The notes below the pieces were generated by a model, which did not search any database, was not told the origin of the DNA, and was given only the letters and a program-made list of their open reading frames with translations. A program made the translations under genes and the position numbers. Positions 1 to 7,689 of a stretch of 64,000 nt of DNA are shown here, one piece after another (the stretch's first letter is position 1; the number at the start of each line of letters is the position of its first letter). Source of the stretch: Pseudomonadota bacterium (GTDB lineage: Bacteria; Pseudomonadota; Gammaproteobacteria; Pseudomonadales; Pseudomonadaceae); contig JAEWGL010000091.1 of assembly GCA_023388335.1 (NCBI GenBank), positions 1 to 64,000 on the forward strand, read 5' to 3'.

Positions 1-296
1 GTCGCCTCCCCCAACGGCAGATACCGCGTGCCACAGATGAAGAACACCCCCGCCCCCAACAATCCCACCGCGCGAAGCAACTGCAGGCCAGGACAATTGC
101 AATGGAATACCCGCCACCCTTCACGCGGGATCAACCAGCAACCCAATAGCACCGTGGTCACGCAGAATCTCGCCCAGATCACCACAATTGCGCTGTGATA
201 TGGCGTGAGGTACTTGGACAGGCTGTCCAGCAATGCGAACAGCAGCACCGCGATGCTACATAAGGCGATGCCTCTGAGTGGACGGGTTTGCGGCAT
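1..296 (-). CDS. DMT/EamA-family inner-membrane transporter, N-terminal part (cut by window edge)
   Basis: The minus strand opens with ATG at 296 after a GGGAG ribosome site and stays open to the window edge, so only about 98 N-terminal residues are visible. They form hydrophobic helices with the typical EamA pattern: a first helix ending in FALLDSLSKYL, then WARF in the second helix, and LRAVGLL with RYLPLGEA in the third and fourth. Known relatives are ten-helix drug/metabolite exporters; the substrate cannot be read. A 47-codon frame lies just upstream on the same strand. A TGGT-N3-ACCA operator further upstream suggests control by the nearby GntR regulator. Confidence 0.8.
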   Translation of the reverse strand, partial: MPQTRPLRGIALCSIAVLLFALLDSLSKYLTPYHSAIVVIWARFCVTTVLLGCWLIPREGWRVFHCNCPGLQLLRAVGLLGAGVFFICGTRYLPLGEA

Positions 297-344
297 TGAA
301 AGGCTCCCGCCGCCTCTTGGCGGCGACAAGGAAAAGACGCAGGA

Positions 345-488
345 TCAGCAGTCAAGTAGTCGCTGCTCGTCGAGTAGCTGCCCCCATGCCCACGGAGTCA
401 GATGCCCCGCCCGCGTCGTGGAGGTTTGCAATGTTTCTTGTACAAAAAGTATCGCAAGCCCTTCTATATGCCGGTCGAAAATCGGCAT
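345..488 (-). CDS. Small 47-residue ORF upstream of the DMT transporter
   Basis: ATG at 488 follows a strong AAGGAG ribosome site with good spacing, and the frame runs 47 residues (MPIFDRHIEG... ending LLDC). I recognise no family. It may be a short conserved protein or the 5' stub of a gene lost by deletion, in line with the debris just to the right. It is placed to be co-transcribed with the DMT gene, and a candidate GntR operator sits just upstream. The support is the ribosome site and the position only. Confidence 0.35.
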   Translation of the reverse strand: MPIFDRHIEGLAILFVQETLQTSTTRAGHLTPWAWGQLLDEQRLLDC

Positions 489-508
489 GAAAAAATCTCC
501 TTCTTTTT

Positions 509-519
509 TGGTTCAACCA
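509..519. promoter_or_regulatory. Candidate FadR/GntR operator 1
   Basis: TGGTTCAACCA is a perfect TGGT-N3-ACCA dyad, the kind of half-site bound by FadR-subfamily GntR proteins. It lies just upstream of the leftward 47-codon ORF and DMT gene. A second copy is at 619-633, and the FadR-type regulator gene starts at 838. Confidence 0.55.
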
Positions 520-618
520 TTAAATATTTGACACAATATTTTCTCTTGTCAAGAGATGTGGCGAAAACCCACCCGGCTTGATCTATCGATTGACAGGGCG
601 ATATCCGCTGCTGTATCT

Positions 619-633
619 ATTGGTCCAACCAAT
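619..633. promoter_or_regulatory. Candidate FadR/GntR operator 2
   Basis: ATTGGT-CCA-ACCAAT is a perfect 6-bp inverted repeat with a 3-bp spacer and shares the TGGT-N3-ACCA core with the copy at 509-519. It lies about 50 bp before the GMC stub and its downstream gntR gene, so it could mediate autoregulation. Confidence 0.6.
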
Positions 634-680
634 GGAAGTGAAATGCTATTCCTTTTACATAACACAGTGGATGCGTTGTC

Positions 681-833
681 ATGATCCCCGATTTCAATGG
701 CTTGGCTGAAACGTTCGATTACGTGATCATCGGTGCTGGTGCTGCCGGATGTGTGCTGGCCATCCATCTGAGCCAAGCGCCTGACATCTCGGGGCGCCTG
801 GTTTCCAAACATGCGCTCAACGACCGAGGGTAA
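681..833 (+). pseudogene. GMC oxidoreductase, N-terminal stub
   Basis: The frame from ATG 681 encodes 50 residues. The part FDYVIIGAGAAGCVLA is the FAD-binding GxGxxG start of choline-dehydrogenase-like GMC flavoproteins, which normally exceed 500 residues. Homology stops after about 40 residues and a stop follows at 831-833, overlapping nothing but abutting the gntR start. The simplest reading is a deletion that fused the GMC start to the region before gntR. The intact gene was probably the original target of the GntR regulator. Confidence 0.75.
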
Positions 834-837
834 CGGT

Positions 838-1608
838 ATGAAAAGCGACTCCCCCCGCGCGCTCCCCTCCTATTCGCCTGTGCAGACAAAACGCGCCTTT
901 GAGGAAGTTGCAGAACAGATACGCAATCAGCTGTCGCAGGGTTTGTTGAAACCGGGGGATCGCCTGCCGTCGGAGCGGGAGTTGGCCGAACAGTTCGGCC
1001 TTGCGCGCAATACTGTTCGCGAAGCGTTGCGTGCCCTGGAAATGTCAGGCCTATTGGAATTTCGTAAAGGTGCCAGCGGCGGTGCATTCATCCTGGAGGG
1101 CAGAAGCGACGCCGTTATCGCGGGCTTCAATGACCTGTATCGGTTGGGATTTATTCGTCCCGATGATTTGGCCGAGGCACGCCTGATAGTGGGTACTGAA
1201 ATTGCCCGGCTCGCCTGTCAGCGCGCTACCGAAGAGGAGCTGTGCGCGCTAGAGGCCAATCTGGATGCCAGTGACTTCGCTGCAGCGACAGGTGATGATG
1301 CCAAACGACTGCAAGTGAATTTGAACTTCCATGCGCTGCTGGCAAGAGCCGCGCGCAATCCCGTACTCATTATCCTCATCGACGCACTCAACGCTATTCA
1401 CCAGCGGCTGCTGCGGGTCATGACCCCTGCTGAAAACACTCGAATCGTTGCAGCGCGGCGCAGGATAGTCAGACACTTGCGGAACAAGGACGAAAGTGGA
1501 GCAGTTAACGAGCTGCGCGAGCACTTGATGACTCTACGTGAACATTACAAAGCACAAGAAGCACAAAGTAACATTCAAGGCGTCAATCGCGACGTTAAAT
1601 GGGAATAG
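838..1608 (+). CDS. FadR-subfamily GntR transcriptional regulator
   Basis: 256 residues from ATG 838, chosen over the in-frame ATG at 811 because an AGGG ribosome site lies just before it. An N-terminal winged helix (about residues 25-90, with the GntR signature LPSERELAEQFGLARNTVREALRALE) is followed by an all-helical FCD ligand domain. FadR-type regulators bind acids or acyl-CoAs and usually repress neighbouring catabolic genes. Two TGGT-N3-ACCA palindromes upstream (509-519, 619-633) fit as its operators. Its likely target, the GMC gene just before it, is destroyed, leaving the small leftward operon as the remaining candidate. Confidence 0.9.
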   Translation: MKSDSPRALPSYSPVQTKRAFEEVAEQIRNQLSQGLLKPGDRLPSERELAEQFGLARNTVREALRALEMSGLLEFRKGASGGAFILEGRSDAVIAGFNDLYRLGFIRPDDLAEARLIVGTEIARLACQRATEEELCALEANLDASDFAAATGDDAKRLQVNLNFHALLARAARNPVLIILIDALNAIHQRLLRVMTPAENTRIVAARRRIVRHLRNKDESGAVNELREHLMTLREHYKAQEAQSNIQGVNRDVKWE

Positions 1609-1763
1609 GCGAAGGTGCAGCCGGCGTAGCAGCTCTGCGCAAGCGGCGACTGCCGTTGGAAATGTTCCTCGTGCGTGATTCCATGACGTTCTTTCGGCGC
1701 ATGTCGGCATGAGTGTGGTTGCACGAATATTGCGTCCTGAGCGATGACTTACGCTGAACATAT

Positions 1764-1779
1764 GAATATTCGTATATTC
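1764..1779. promoter_or_regulatory. Candidate ArsR operator
   Basis: GAATAT-TCGT-ATATTC is a perfect 6-bp inverted repeat with a 4-bp spacer, embedded in an AT-rich stretch 27 bp before the arsR start. Its size and position are typical for an autoregulatory ArsR-family site. Confidence 0.6.
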
Positions 1780-1805
1780 GGCTAAGCATATCTACAGGCA
1801 TCTCC

Positions 1806-2153
1806 ATGATCACTCCTCCAGAATTTTTCAAATGCATGGCTGACGAGACTCGTACCCGTGCCACGCTGCTGATTGCCAGCCACGGTGAGCTTTGTGTCTA
1901 CGAGCTGATGTGTGCCATGGACGACAGCCAACCCAAAATCAGCCGGCACCTTGCGCAACTGCGCAGCAGCGGGCTGTTACTGGATCGCCGACAGGGACAA
2001 TGGGTCTACTACCGGCTCAACCCTGATCTCCCCTCATGGGTTCACAAGGTTTTACAGGTGACCCTGCAGGAAAATGCTCAATGGCTCCAGGTCAACTCTG
2101 CTCGTTTGCAAAACATGAACGGACGTCCGGTTCGTGAAACCACCTACTGCTGA
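1806..2153 (+). CDS. arsR: ArsR-family metalloregulator
   Basis: 115 residues, the usual length of proteobacterial ArsR. The winged helix spans about residues 5-75, with ELMCAMDDSQPKISRHLAQLRSSGLLLDRRQGQWVYYRL as recognition helix and wing. The helix preceding it has a single Cys (GELCVYELMCAM contributes two nearby), compatible with arsenite sensing. Known ArsR proteins repress ars operons and release DNA on As(III) binding. No arsB, arsC or arsH follows. Only a damaged acetyltransferase gene lies downstream, so this looks like the surviving front of an ars operon. A palindromic operator lies at 1764-1779. Confidence 0.85.
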   Translation: MITPPEFFKCMADETRTRATLLIASHGELCVYELMCAMDDSQPKISRHLAQLRSSGLLLDRRQGQWVYYRLNPDLPSWVHKVLQVTLQENAQWLQVNSARLQNMNGRPVRETTYC

Positions 2154-2217
2154 ATCAATCGAGCATATCTCCCATGTTGGCTGCGCTTTCTGTTTTCGCA
2201 TTCACCCTGAGGCAGTC

Positions 2218-2454
2218 ATGACGATTGAAGTAAGAGTCGCTCGTCCCGAGGATACTACGGATATCCAGGCTATCGGACTGCACCAGAAGATGGATCTCGT
2301 CCATATCGGCACCTTTCCTGACCTGGGCCACATGGGACGCGCGGTGTCGAACAGCTCATCCAGGATGACGATGCCTGTAGGCCGATGGCAACCAGCATGG
2401 TCATGGCACGGCAGCCGCTCATTTTGGGCGCTAACAGGATCAGGCCTTGCTTGA
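2218..2454 (+). pseudogene. GNAT acetyltransferase (phosphinothricin/ArsN-like), internally deleted
   Basis: ATG 2218 follows a GAGG ribosome site and gives a typical GNAT start (MTIEVRVARPEDTTDIQAI). This jumps at once to what looks like the C-terminal motif of phosphinothricin N-acetyltransferase-like proteins (LHQKMDLVHIGTFPDLGHMGR). The roughly 100 residues that normally carry the acetyl-CoA site are missing, and the reading after about 2345 is not recognisable. ArsN-type GNAT proteins often sit in ars operons, which fits arsR upstream. The call rests on motif recognition, not alignment. Confidence 0.55.
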
Positions 2455-2497
2455 TGATTTCGAAGGGAACTTCATGCCTTCTACTTTTCTGCAGGCG

Positions 2498-2520
2498 AAA
2501 AAACCCGCAGGGTGCGGGCT
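2498..2520 (-). terminator. Rho-independent terminator of the acyltransferase remnant
   Basis: Read on the minus strand: CCCGCA, a 3-base loop, TGCGGG (2504-2518), followed by a run of six T (2503-2498). It lies 20 bp beyond the stop of the leftward acyltransferase frame. Confidence 0.7.
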
Positions 2521-2540
2521 GTAATTAGAAAAATGAATAT

Positions 2541-3371
2541 CTAGGCAATTTTCCCACTTAAGTTGCAGGAAGGTAACTCAAGTGGGACTTGACTTCTGAA
2601 CCGTCTCCAAATGGGCCGTTCAACTCCGTAGTGACAGCCCCCAGACAGCACTAGTGAGACAACCAATACAAGCGGCAAAACTATTGCGTCAGGCACGTTA
2701 AAAATCTCAAGCACCCATAGCACGGGGAAGTGAAACACGAATAGACCGTATGAAATATTCCCAGCCTCGCGCTGGGCTTCATACCATAGCGACTTTAATC
2801 TGATATTGCCCAGCAAAATAATCAGCGGCAACCCAACCAGATAACCAAAAGCCACTTCCATATCGTAGCCGCGTCGGATTTGCATCTTATAAAGAAAAAC
2901 GATATAGATTAAAAGAGCGCACAAAGTTGCAGTACCGCTATGCGTCCTTCTCTCAATCAAGACCCCTGACAAAAATATAAACAACACACCTATTAGCAGC
3001 CTGTATCCGTACCAATCAGTATTTAGCAAGCCCATCAGTGGTATTACCGTGAAATTGGCCACCCATTCCTGTATACCTGGCGCCCGCTCAAAAAAAGGCG
3101 ATTGCGCGCCGCAAATCCATACGACTACTGACATTCCGAGAGCTGTAAAATACAGAGGAAATATCCGTAACGCTCCATCACGATAGAACCAAAACATAGA
3201 CTTGTGCAGCTCAATGTACGGGCGTCGACTCCAAAGCTTCGCCACCACATGACCTGGAAGCAAATAGAAGATTACGACAGCCCAAACGCCAACATTCCAG
3301 CCCTTGAAATCGATGTCTAAATGACTACCAAGCCGGCCAGCACCAAACGTAGTATTCCCATTTCGTTCCCA
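2541..3371 (-). pseudogene. OafA/YrhL-type membrane acyltransferase, 5'-truncated
   Basis: The open frame runs from just inside a TAG at 3372-3374 to 2541, with no ATG in the N-terminal part; the only early candidate is TTG at 3263. About 270 codons remain, rich in transmembrane helices and ending with FVFHFPVLWVL and YGVERPIWRRF, typical of acyltransferase_3 proteins (usually 340-400 residues). The first helix with the catalytic His-Arg region is missing or degenerate. Base composition is clearly more AT-rich than its neighbours, suggesting transfer. Intact relatives O-acylate cell-surface sugars. It is probably a dead remnant. Confidence 0.65.
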
Positions 3372-3696
3372 CTACATTTAAATACAGCGTAGGATAACGC
3401 AGGATGATGGCTTAAAGCCACATGCCCGAACTAGCTCTGAACCTCTTGCTGGGGACCGGTTAGCCGTTGATGTGGGAGAAGTTGGGCCAGGCCTTCGGTG
3501 CCACAGCTTCGCCGATGCGCAGCGGTTCTCGCAACTCTGTCGGCGGCATCAAGCTCAGCGCCAGCACCGCGCTCGATGTGCCCTAGCGGCGGCCGGATGA
3601 ATACGTCCTTGGCGTGCAGCCGCTCGGCAAGCGGCTGCCGCCTAACCTTCAACGAGCCGAAACTGGATTTCTATCGGCCCGCCCGGTGCGCGAGGC
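3372..3696. other. Intergenic stretch without a recognisable gene
   Basis: Between the broken acyltransferase and the small zinc ribbon I find only short overlapping frames on both strands with no ribosome site or family signature. It probably contains decayed coding sequence, since composition returns to Pseudomonas-like GC. Confidence 0.5.
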
Positions 3697-3822
3697 CTAT
3701 ATCGCAACGTGCTTTGCACCGCAGTGCTCGCAGAAAAACACCTGGCCATCCAGTTCATCGCCGTGATCGATGTCAGCGCCCGTCTCTTTCTGGCAACTTT
3801 GGCAGATGAATTTACTGGTCAT
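3697..3822 (-). CDS. 41-residue zinc-ribbon protein
   Basis: ATG at 3822 is preceded by an AGGGGA ribosome site. The 41-residue product has two CxxC pairs: CQSC at residues 7-10 and CEHC about 20 residues later (FFCEHCGAKHVAI at the end). That spacing is right for one zinc-ribbon knuckle. Nothing else is present, so it may be a free-standing adaptor or nucleic-acid-binding micropeptide. It is short enough to be missed by length cut-offs. About 260 bp follow to panC, where I recognise no gene. Confidence 0.6.
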   Translation of the reverse strand: MTSKFICQSCQKETGADIDHGDELDGQVFFCEHCGAKHVAI

Positions 3823-4081
3823 CGCTTTGTCCCCTATGACTCCAGATCTTCAGCTTAGCCGAGTTTCGGCCTGGTTCATTTAGATATCCCACGCCCACAG
3901 AAAAACCGATCCAGCAACACGGAGATGGTTATGTTGCCGCGCGATTTGATCGATATGGCTATGGTCCATCTGCCAAGCGACAGCCAAGCAGGATTCGCGC
4001 TACGTGAACTTCTGACCCTGCCGAGCAGGACGGGGAAATTGCGCAGTGGGTAGCGCCTATAGCAGAGAGCCCGACTCACAT

Positions 4082-4951
4082 TTAAGGGATAGCAGCCGCT
4101 GGAACGTGAAGATCGACCACAAGGTTGTCGATAAGCCGCGTTTTACCAAGACGAGCTGCGCCCAGAATCACCCATTGGTCGTCATCGTGTGTCGCCGGCT
4201 CCAAGCTCCGTGCATTTCTGACTTCCAGGTACTCAAGCTCAAATCCCGCTGCCTCTAACCGCTGTCGGCAGCCATTCAATGGGGAAACGATCTCCTGCCC
4301 TCGCTGGAGCAATGCGGCCAGGTCGACCAGGCACTTGTGCAGCAACGGCGCAATCGAGCGCTGCTCCTCACTCAGATAGCCATTTCGCGAAGACAGTGCC
4401 AGGCCGTCCGAGGCTCGAACCGTCGGCGCCCCCACGATCTGCGTCGCCATATTGAGGTCTCGCGCCATTACACGGATGACCGCTAGCTGCTGGTAATCCT
4501 TTTCACCAAAGATCGCCACGTCCGGCTGAACAACATTCAGCAGCTTGATGACCACCGTTGCCATGCCATCGAAGTGGCCAGGGCGCGAGGCGCCACACAA
4601 CCCTTCAGACACCCGCGGCACCCTGACGAGAGTGACTTCCTGCATTCCATTCGGATACATCTGTTCGACGGCGGGTGCAAACAGCACATCGCACCCTGCA
4701 GCCGCCAAGCGCTCCTTGTCGGCTTGCAGTGTCCTGGGGTAACTGGCCAGATCTTCGCCAGGCCCGAACTGAAGGGGGTTGACGAAGATGCTGGCCACTA
4801 CGATGTCGGCCTTCTGCCTGGCCAGTTCGACCAGGGCCATGTGCCCGTCGTGCAAGTTGCCCATGGTCGCCACCAGTGCGATCGTGTTGTGCTCGGCACG
4901 CACGTGGCCAAGGTAGGTGCGAAGCGCCGTTACCGTGTCGACTGTCAGCAT
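4082..4951 (-). CDS. panC: Pantothenate synthetase
   Basis: 289 residues from ATG 4951, the family's usual length; the open frame extends upstream only as antisense of the peroxidase gene. It joins pantoate and beta-alanine using ATP in the cytoplasm. Visible motifs are [13 protein letters not shown] (ATP-binding HxGH-like), [29 protein letters not shown] and FGEKDYQQL (KMSKS-like region further on). The TMGN and CGASRPGHF signatures are intact. It is not beside panB or panD as in most pseudomonads but 4 bp after a peroxidase gene, so it may be a second, accessory copy. Confidence 0.92.
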   Translation of the reverse strand: MLTVDTVTALRTYLGHVRAEHNTIALVATMGNLHDGHMALVELARQKADIVVASIFVNPLQFGPGEDLASYPRTLQADKERLAAAGCDVLFAPAVEQMYPNGMQEVTLVRVPRVSEGLCGASRPGHFDGMATVVIKLLNVVQPDVAIFGEKDYQQLAVIRVMARDLNMATQIVGAPTVRASDGLALSSRNGYLSEEQRSIAPLLHKCLVDLAALLQRGQEIVSPLNGCRQRLEAAGFELEYLEVRNARSLEPATHDDDQWVILGAARLGKTRLIDNLVVDLHVPAAAIP

Positions 4952-4955
4952 CGAT

Positions 4956-5507
4956 TCATGCCCCGCTGGCCAGTTGGGCGTCGATTGCCTCCAGCAACCT
5001 TGGGTCGTCGGCCGCCACATCGGGCGCGAAACGGGCGACGACCTGACCGCGGCGGTCGACCAGGAATTTCTCGAAGTTCCACAGCACGTCCGTGCGGTTG
5101 TCAGACGCGATGCCATAGCCCTTGAGCCGTTCCCTGAATGGGCCTTCGCCAATCGTCTCAGGCTGCGCGGCCGTGAGCTCGGCGTAGAGCGGGTGGCGAT
5201 CCTCGCCGTTAACGGACAGCTTCGAGAACAGCGGAAACTGGATGCCGTAGTTCAACGAGCAGAACTCGGCGATTTCGGCGTCGCTGCCTGGTTCCTGCTC
5301 CTTGAAATTGTTAGCTGGGAAACCCAACACCTGCAGCCCTTGGTCTTTCTTGCGTTGGTAGAGCTTTTCCAGCCCTTCATACTGCGGGGTAAGCCCGCAC
5401 TTCGAAGCCACATTGACCAGCAGCAATACTTTGCCGCGATAACGGCCAAGGTTGCTGGCGGTACCATCGATCTGCTGCAAGGAAATATCGTAAAGGGACT
5501 TGCTCAT
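4956..5507 (-). CDS. Glutathione peroxidase family (thioredoxin-type peroxidase)
   Basis: 183 residues. The thioredoxin-fold motif [19 protein letters not shown] holds the peroxidatic Cys (not selenocysteine), followed by [12 protein letters not shown] (resolving-loop Gln region) and [18 protein letters not shown]. Bacterial relatives reduce hydroperoxides with thioredoxin or glutathione in the cytoplasm. It is transcribed into panC with a 4-bp gap and preceded 27 bp away by an MFS transporter gene on the same strand. A possible role is peroxide defence during oxygenase-heavy metabolism, which is inference only. Confidence 0.92.
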   Translation of the reverse strand: MSKSLYDISLQQIDGTASNLGRYRGKVLLLVNVASKCGLTPQYEGLEKLYQRKKDQGLQVLGFPANNFKEQEPGSDAEIAEFCSLNYGIQFPLFSKLSVNGEDRHPLYAELTAAQPETIGEGPFRERLKGYGIASDNRTDVLWNFEKFLVDRRGQVVARFAPDVAADDPRLLEAIDAQLASGA

Positions 5508-5534
5508 GGACCTGCCTCTCTTGCAAGGTTGAAT

Positions 5535-6740
5535 TCAACGCTGGAAAGAACTGGATTTCCAACACAGATAAAGGACCAATACACCGGCGCTCACTGATAT
5601 CAGTGCAGACCAGAGGAACACCCAAGCGTAGCCGTAGCCTGCGGCAACCAGCCCCAGCGCCGGCCCCGCCAACCCGACCGCGACGTCGAAAAACAATGAA
5701 AGCGCGCTCAGTGCCGAGTTTCGGTTGGCCGCCGGAATCACCGCCAGGGTTTCCATGCCGAGCCCCGGGTAAACCCAAGACACGCCGATACCAGTCAGGG
5801 TACCGCCAGCAATCACCAGCACCGGCGAGGGTGCCAGCCCGATCAGCAGCAGGCCCGCCGTCTGCACAAGCAAGCACGCGGCAACCACGTTGTAGCCCCG
5901 GAACCGATGCAGAATGCCCGGCGATGCTAGTCGCGCAACAATGAAGCCTGCGCCAAAGCCGCTCAGGCAAAAAGCCGCACCGCTCCAGCCCAGGCTATCG
6001 AAATAAAGCGCTACAAATGCCGTCAGCCCACCGTACCCCACCGAGCTGCACACCAGCACAAAGCCGTTGGGCAGCACCGTGAGCAGCACCCGATGAAAGG
6101 CCAGCCGAGCACCGGCCACCACCGGCGCCGGGCACTTGCCGAGGGCCACAACGACAAATACCAGGCCCAGCAGTGCGGTACACAGCCCCACGCTGGCGAG
6201 GCCGAACGTATCACTCAACAGCACCCCCAACGGTGCGCCAACCGCCGTGCCGCCATAGGCGGCTATGCCGTTCCACGACATGACCTTTGCAGTGCTGGAC
6301 GCACCGCTCAAGCCAATGGCCCACGTACAACTGGGCGTGGAGATCATCGCGGTACCAAACCCCAAGATGATCCTGGCCAGCACCAGCGGCGCCAGGCAGA
6401 GCCACAAGGGGGCCTGGAACATGACCGCAAGCCAAGTCAGCATACCGCTGGCGATCAAGCCGCCGAGCCCACAGACCACCGAGCACCTGGCCCCAAAGCG
6501 ATCTGCCACACCCCCTGCCAGCGGTCGCGCCAGCAGTGTCGCGAGGTACTGCACACCGATCACCGCGCCGGCAAAAACCGATGTCAGGCCAAGGTCATGC
6601 AGCACGAAACCTGGCAGCACGGCCAGCGGTAAGCCGCTGCACACGTAACCGACGAAGTTGAAACAGATGATGGAAAGGATCTGCGCATCGGGATGCGCCA
6701 GCTTATGGTTGTCGGCGTCCACCACTCGGCTATCGCTCAT
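5535..6740 (-). CDS. MFS transporter (YhhS/arabinose-efflux type)
   Basis: 401 residues from ATG 6740; the longer frame begins at a TTG and has no better ribosome site. Twelve hydrophobic segments are visible, with the MFS loop ARPLAGGVADRFGARC between helices 2 and 3. The protein resembles the small drug/sugar efflux group often annotated as YhhS. No substrate can be read. It lies upstream of the peroxidase and panC genes and downstream of the Cache-domain gene, all leftward, so the four may form one unit. Confidence 0.85.
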   Translation of the reverse strand: MSDSRVVDADNHKLAHPDAQILSIICFNFVGYVCSGLPLAVLPGFVLHDLGLTSVFAGAVIGVQYLATLLARPLAGGVADRFGARCSVVCGLGGLIASGMLTWLAVMFQAPLWLCLAPLVLARIILGFGTAMISTPSCTWAIGLSGASSTAKVMSWNGIAAYGGTAVGAPLGVLLSDTFGLASVGLCTALLGLVFVVVALGKCPAPVVAGARLAFHRVLLTVLPNGFVLVCSSVGYGGLTAFVALYFDSLGWSGAAFCLSGFGAGFIVARLASPGILHRFRGYNVVAACLLVQTAGLLLIGLAPSPVLVIAGGTLTGIGVSWVYPGLGMETLAVIPAANRNSALSALSLFFDVAVGLAGPALGLVAAGYGYAWVFLWSALISVSAGVLVLYLCWKSSSFQR

Positions 6741-6773
6741 CGATGACGTCGCCCCCGCCAAACGCGCACCGGC

Positions 6774-7631
6774 CTATTGACCACTGTAGCAACCCACCGC
6801 AACCACATAGCCATTCACCCGTTGCAAAAAGGTTTTCTTGAACTCGTTCTGCCCCGTGATGGGGTTGCGCCACAGGTAGTCGAGCTCGCCGGTCTCATGG
6901 CTTGCCATCTGCCGCAGAATATCCTTGCCAATCGGCTTGCCATCAGAGGAACGCAGCGACTTGAAATCCGTACCGATCAAGCGTGGCAAGAACCCGTGGG
7001 CAATGAAACGCTGGGTCTTGAGGTCCACCACGAAGGCATAGAGATCATCCTGGGTGAGCCGCTTGTCGTGCTGGTTGATGAGCGCGAAGGTCGCCTTCGG
7101 GTCCTTGCTCACCTGCTCGGCGATTTGCCGCATCAGCGCGTGGGCCTGTTCAGGGCTGGAGCGCGGCATGTAATAGCCGACGGAGATCACCCTATCCCCC
7201 ACCCGTTGATAGAACACACGCTTGCGCTCTACCTTGGCGTGCTGCCAATTCCACCAGCGATACTCTGCGCTGCGAACGGTGCCGTCGGCAGGCTCCTCGA
7301 TGGCCTGCCGAAACGCGGCCTTGAGGTCGTCGTCCAGCACACTCACCACCGGTTTTCCGACCAGGGATACCGATGGCCCGCCGCTGGCCAGCATCACACC
7401 CGAGGTATCGACCACGTAGATGTACAGCTCGTCATCGACGAAGTCGCCTTGGCGGCTGAATTCGGCCAGGGCACTGTCGCCCCTGGCCTGGTAGTGAGCG
7501 ACGGCTTTGGCCAGCAATGCCCTGGCGCGCTGGCTTTCAGCGTCATAGGCATCCGTTGAAGGCTCTTGGGCCATCGCGAAGACGGAGGCAAGGCATAGGC
7601 AAAAACCCGCGAAAGCTCGATAAAGGCTCAT
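6774..7631 (-). CDS. Secreted Cache-domain sensor-like protein
   Basis: 285 residues from ATG 7631, with AGAGGAAG ribosome site. A signal peptide (FAGFCLCLASVFAMAQ, cleavage near residue 21) precedes two similar halves, each carrying the Cache pattern: YIYVVDTSGVMLASGG with LVGKPV, then YAFVVDLKTQRFIAHG with LIGTDFKSL, each followed by a W..P or W.W motif and VGYY/VGCY end. No kinase, methyl-acceptor or GGDEF domain follows, so it is a free periplasmic ligand binder. Known Cache domains bind small acids or amino acids. It sits just before the first island gene, and its partner is unknown. Confidence 0.8.
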   Translation of the reverse strand: MSLYRAFAGFCLCLASVFAMAQEPSTDAYDAESQRARALLAKAVAHYQARGDSALAEFSRQGDFVDDELYIYVVDTSGVMLASGGPSVSLVGKPVVSVLDDDLKAAFRQAIEEPADGTVRSAEYRWWNWQHAKVERKRVFYQRVGDRVISVGYYMPRSSPEQAHALMRQIAEQVSKDPKATFALINQHDKRLTQDDLYAFVVDLKTQRFIAHGFLPRLIGTDFKSLRSSDGKPIGKDILRQMASHETGELDYLWRNPITGQNEFKKTFLQRVNGYVVAVGCYSGQ

Positions 7632-7689
7632 TATTGTTCTTCCTCTGGTGATCCTTCCGGTGCCACTGTCCCGCGCTGCTTGCCGGCCC

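Noticed and set aside
205..531. A 108-codon plus-strand frame at the left edge
   Set aside because: No ribosome site and Ser/Arg-rich composition; the opposite strand carries the DMT start and a short ORF with a good ribosome site.
3931..4053. A 40-codon plus-strand frame (MLPRDLIDMAMVHLP...)
   Set aside because: It looks protein-like but has no ribosome site or family match and is too short to support.
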